Program-made: the position numbers and the translations under genes
Notes under the pieces: model-generated
Database searches by the model: none
What the model was told of the DNA's origin: nothing
Seen by the model: only the letters and a program-made list of their open reading frames with translations
Assembly: GCF_003119195.2 (NCBI RefSeq)
Contig: NZ_CP022255.1
Span: 620,001-684,000 of the forward strand
Direction: 5' to 3'
DNA: 64,000 bases
DNA from: Azospirillum baldaniorum
GTDB taxonomy: Bacteria > Pseudomonadota > Alphaproteobacteria > Azospirillales > Azospirillaceae
In this document: one piece after another, positions 63,702 through 64,000 of the stretch
Layout: each line of letters begins with the position of its first letter
How positions within the stretch are numbered: the first letter of the stretch is position 1

Positions 63702-64000
63702 ACAAGCAATCTGTGATTGAGCACGAAACAATCGAAGTGAAAAGCACCCGACGGCTGACGAGAAGGGTGAAGAGTGGCCTCTGGTGGGAGTTCCGCGAGG
63801 GTGTGCTGATTTTCCTGCCGGCCTCATCGTCAAGGATGCTGAGCTTGAGGTTCTGGTGGCCTTGAAGCCGTCGCTGAGATTGGGGCATGGGGAGTTCTTG
63901 GCGTCGGCCGATGATATACTGCCATCGGGTTGAAGCAGAGTACGGACCGCTTTCTTCGCCGATCCTCTGGAGGCATCACGCCGTCATAGGTGAGGACACC
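63702..64000. other. no supported gene at the right edge
   Basis: About 300 bp after the efflux pseudogene. Minus-strand frames are open in places (for example 63658-63888) but have serine/arginine-rich, non-protein-like translations and no start signals. Lower GC than the core clusters, consistent with more mobile-element debris. Confidence 0.35.

Overview
The window is high-GC alphaproteobacterial DNA, most like Azospirillum and relatives (Rhodospirillales) in gene content; this placement is inferred from protein character, not from a search. It carries a plasmid-type replication and partition region at about 35.4-40.7 kb (parA, parB, a replication initiator, some 15 iterons and two replication helper genes). 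The window therefore looks like part of an accessory replicon or megaplasmid loaded with iron-acquisition genes.

Layout. 0-4.7 kb is a patchwork: an IS5-family element running off the left edge, a umuC relic, small genes, a second ParA-like gene with a DUF3102-like partner, and decayed DNA with two palindromes. 4.7-18.4 kb (minus strand) is one catechol siderophore operon: entC-entE-entB-entA-mbtH-dimodular NRPS-esterase. The second NRPS adenylation domain reads as serine and the first looks suited to a basic residue, so the product should be a 2,3-dihydroxybenzoate-X-Ser siderophore. 18.6-26.4 kb (minus) encodes its traffic: TonB receptor, EntS-like exporter, membrane-fusion protein and RND pump. 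26.6-28.9 kb (minus) holds a PepSY-type membrane reductase with two small membrane proteins. No ferric-siderophore ABC importer or phosphopantetheinyl transferase is visible.

29.2-34.9 kb (minus) is a sensory operon: a peptide-type binding protein, a large hybrid histidine kinase and a CheY-like receiver. 35.4-40.7 kb is the replicon core. 40.9-50.0 kb (minus) is a haem-uptake locus: TonB receptor hmuR, hutX, a two-component system, and hmuV-hmuU-hmuT-hmuS. Fur-like operators with one shared geometry, a 7-bp arm, 7-bp spacer and 7-bp arm, lie in front of nearly every iron transcription unit and tie the two iron systems together.

50.3-55.8 kb is a nitrilase/flavin-reductase/ABC-transporter operon with a divergent TrmB-like regulator, of unknown substrate. 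55.9-60.7 kb is norCBQD (nitric oxide reductase) behind an FNR/NnrR-type box. 60.7-64 kb is a mobile-element graveyard (IS630 and Tn3-like relics, an intact-looking IS481 element, another transposase tail) that has cut the 5' end off an outer-membrane efflux gene.

Three copies of a roughly 120-bp GC-rich inverted repeat are scattered through operon gaps, and one of them provides the stop codon of entE.
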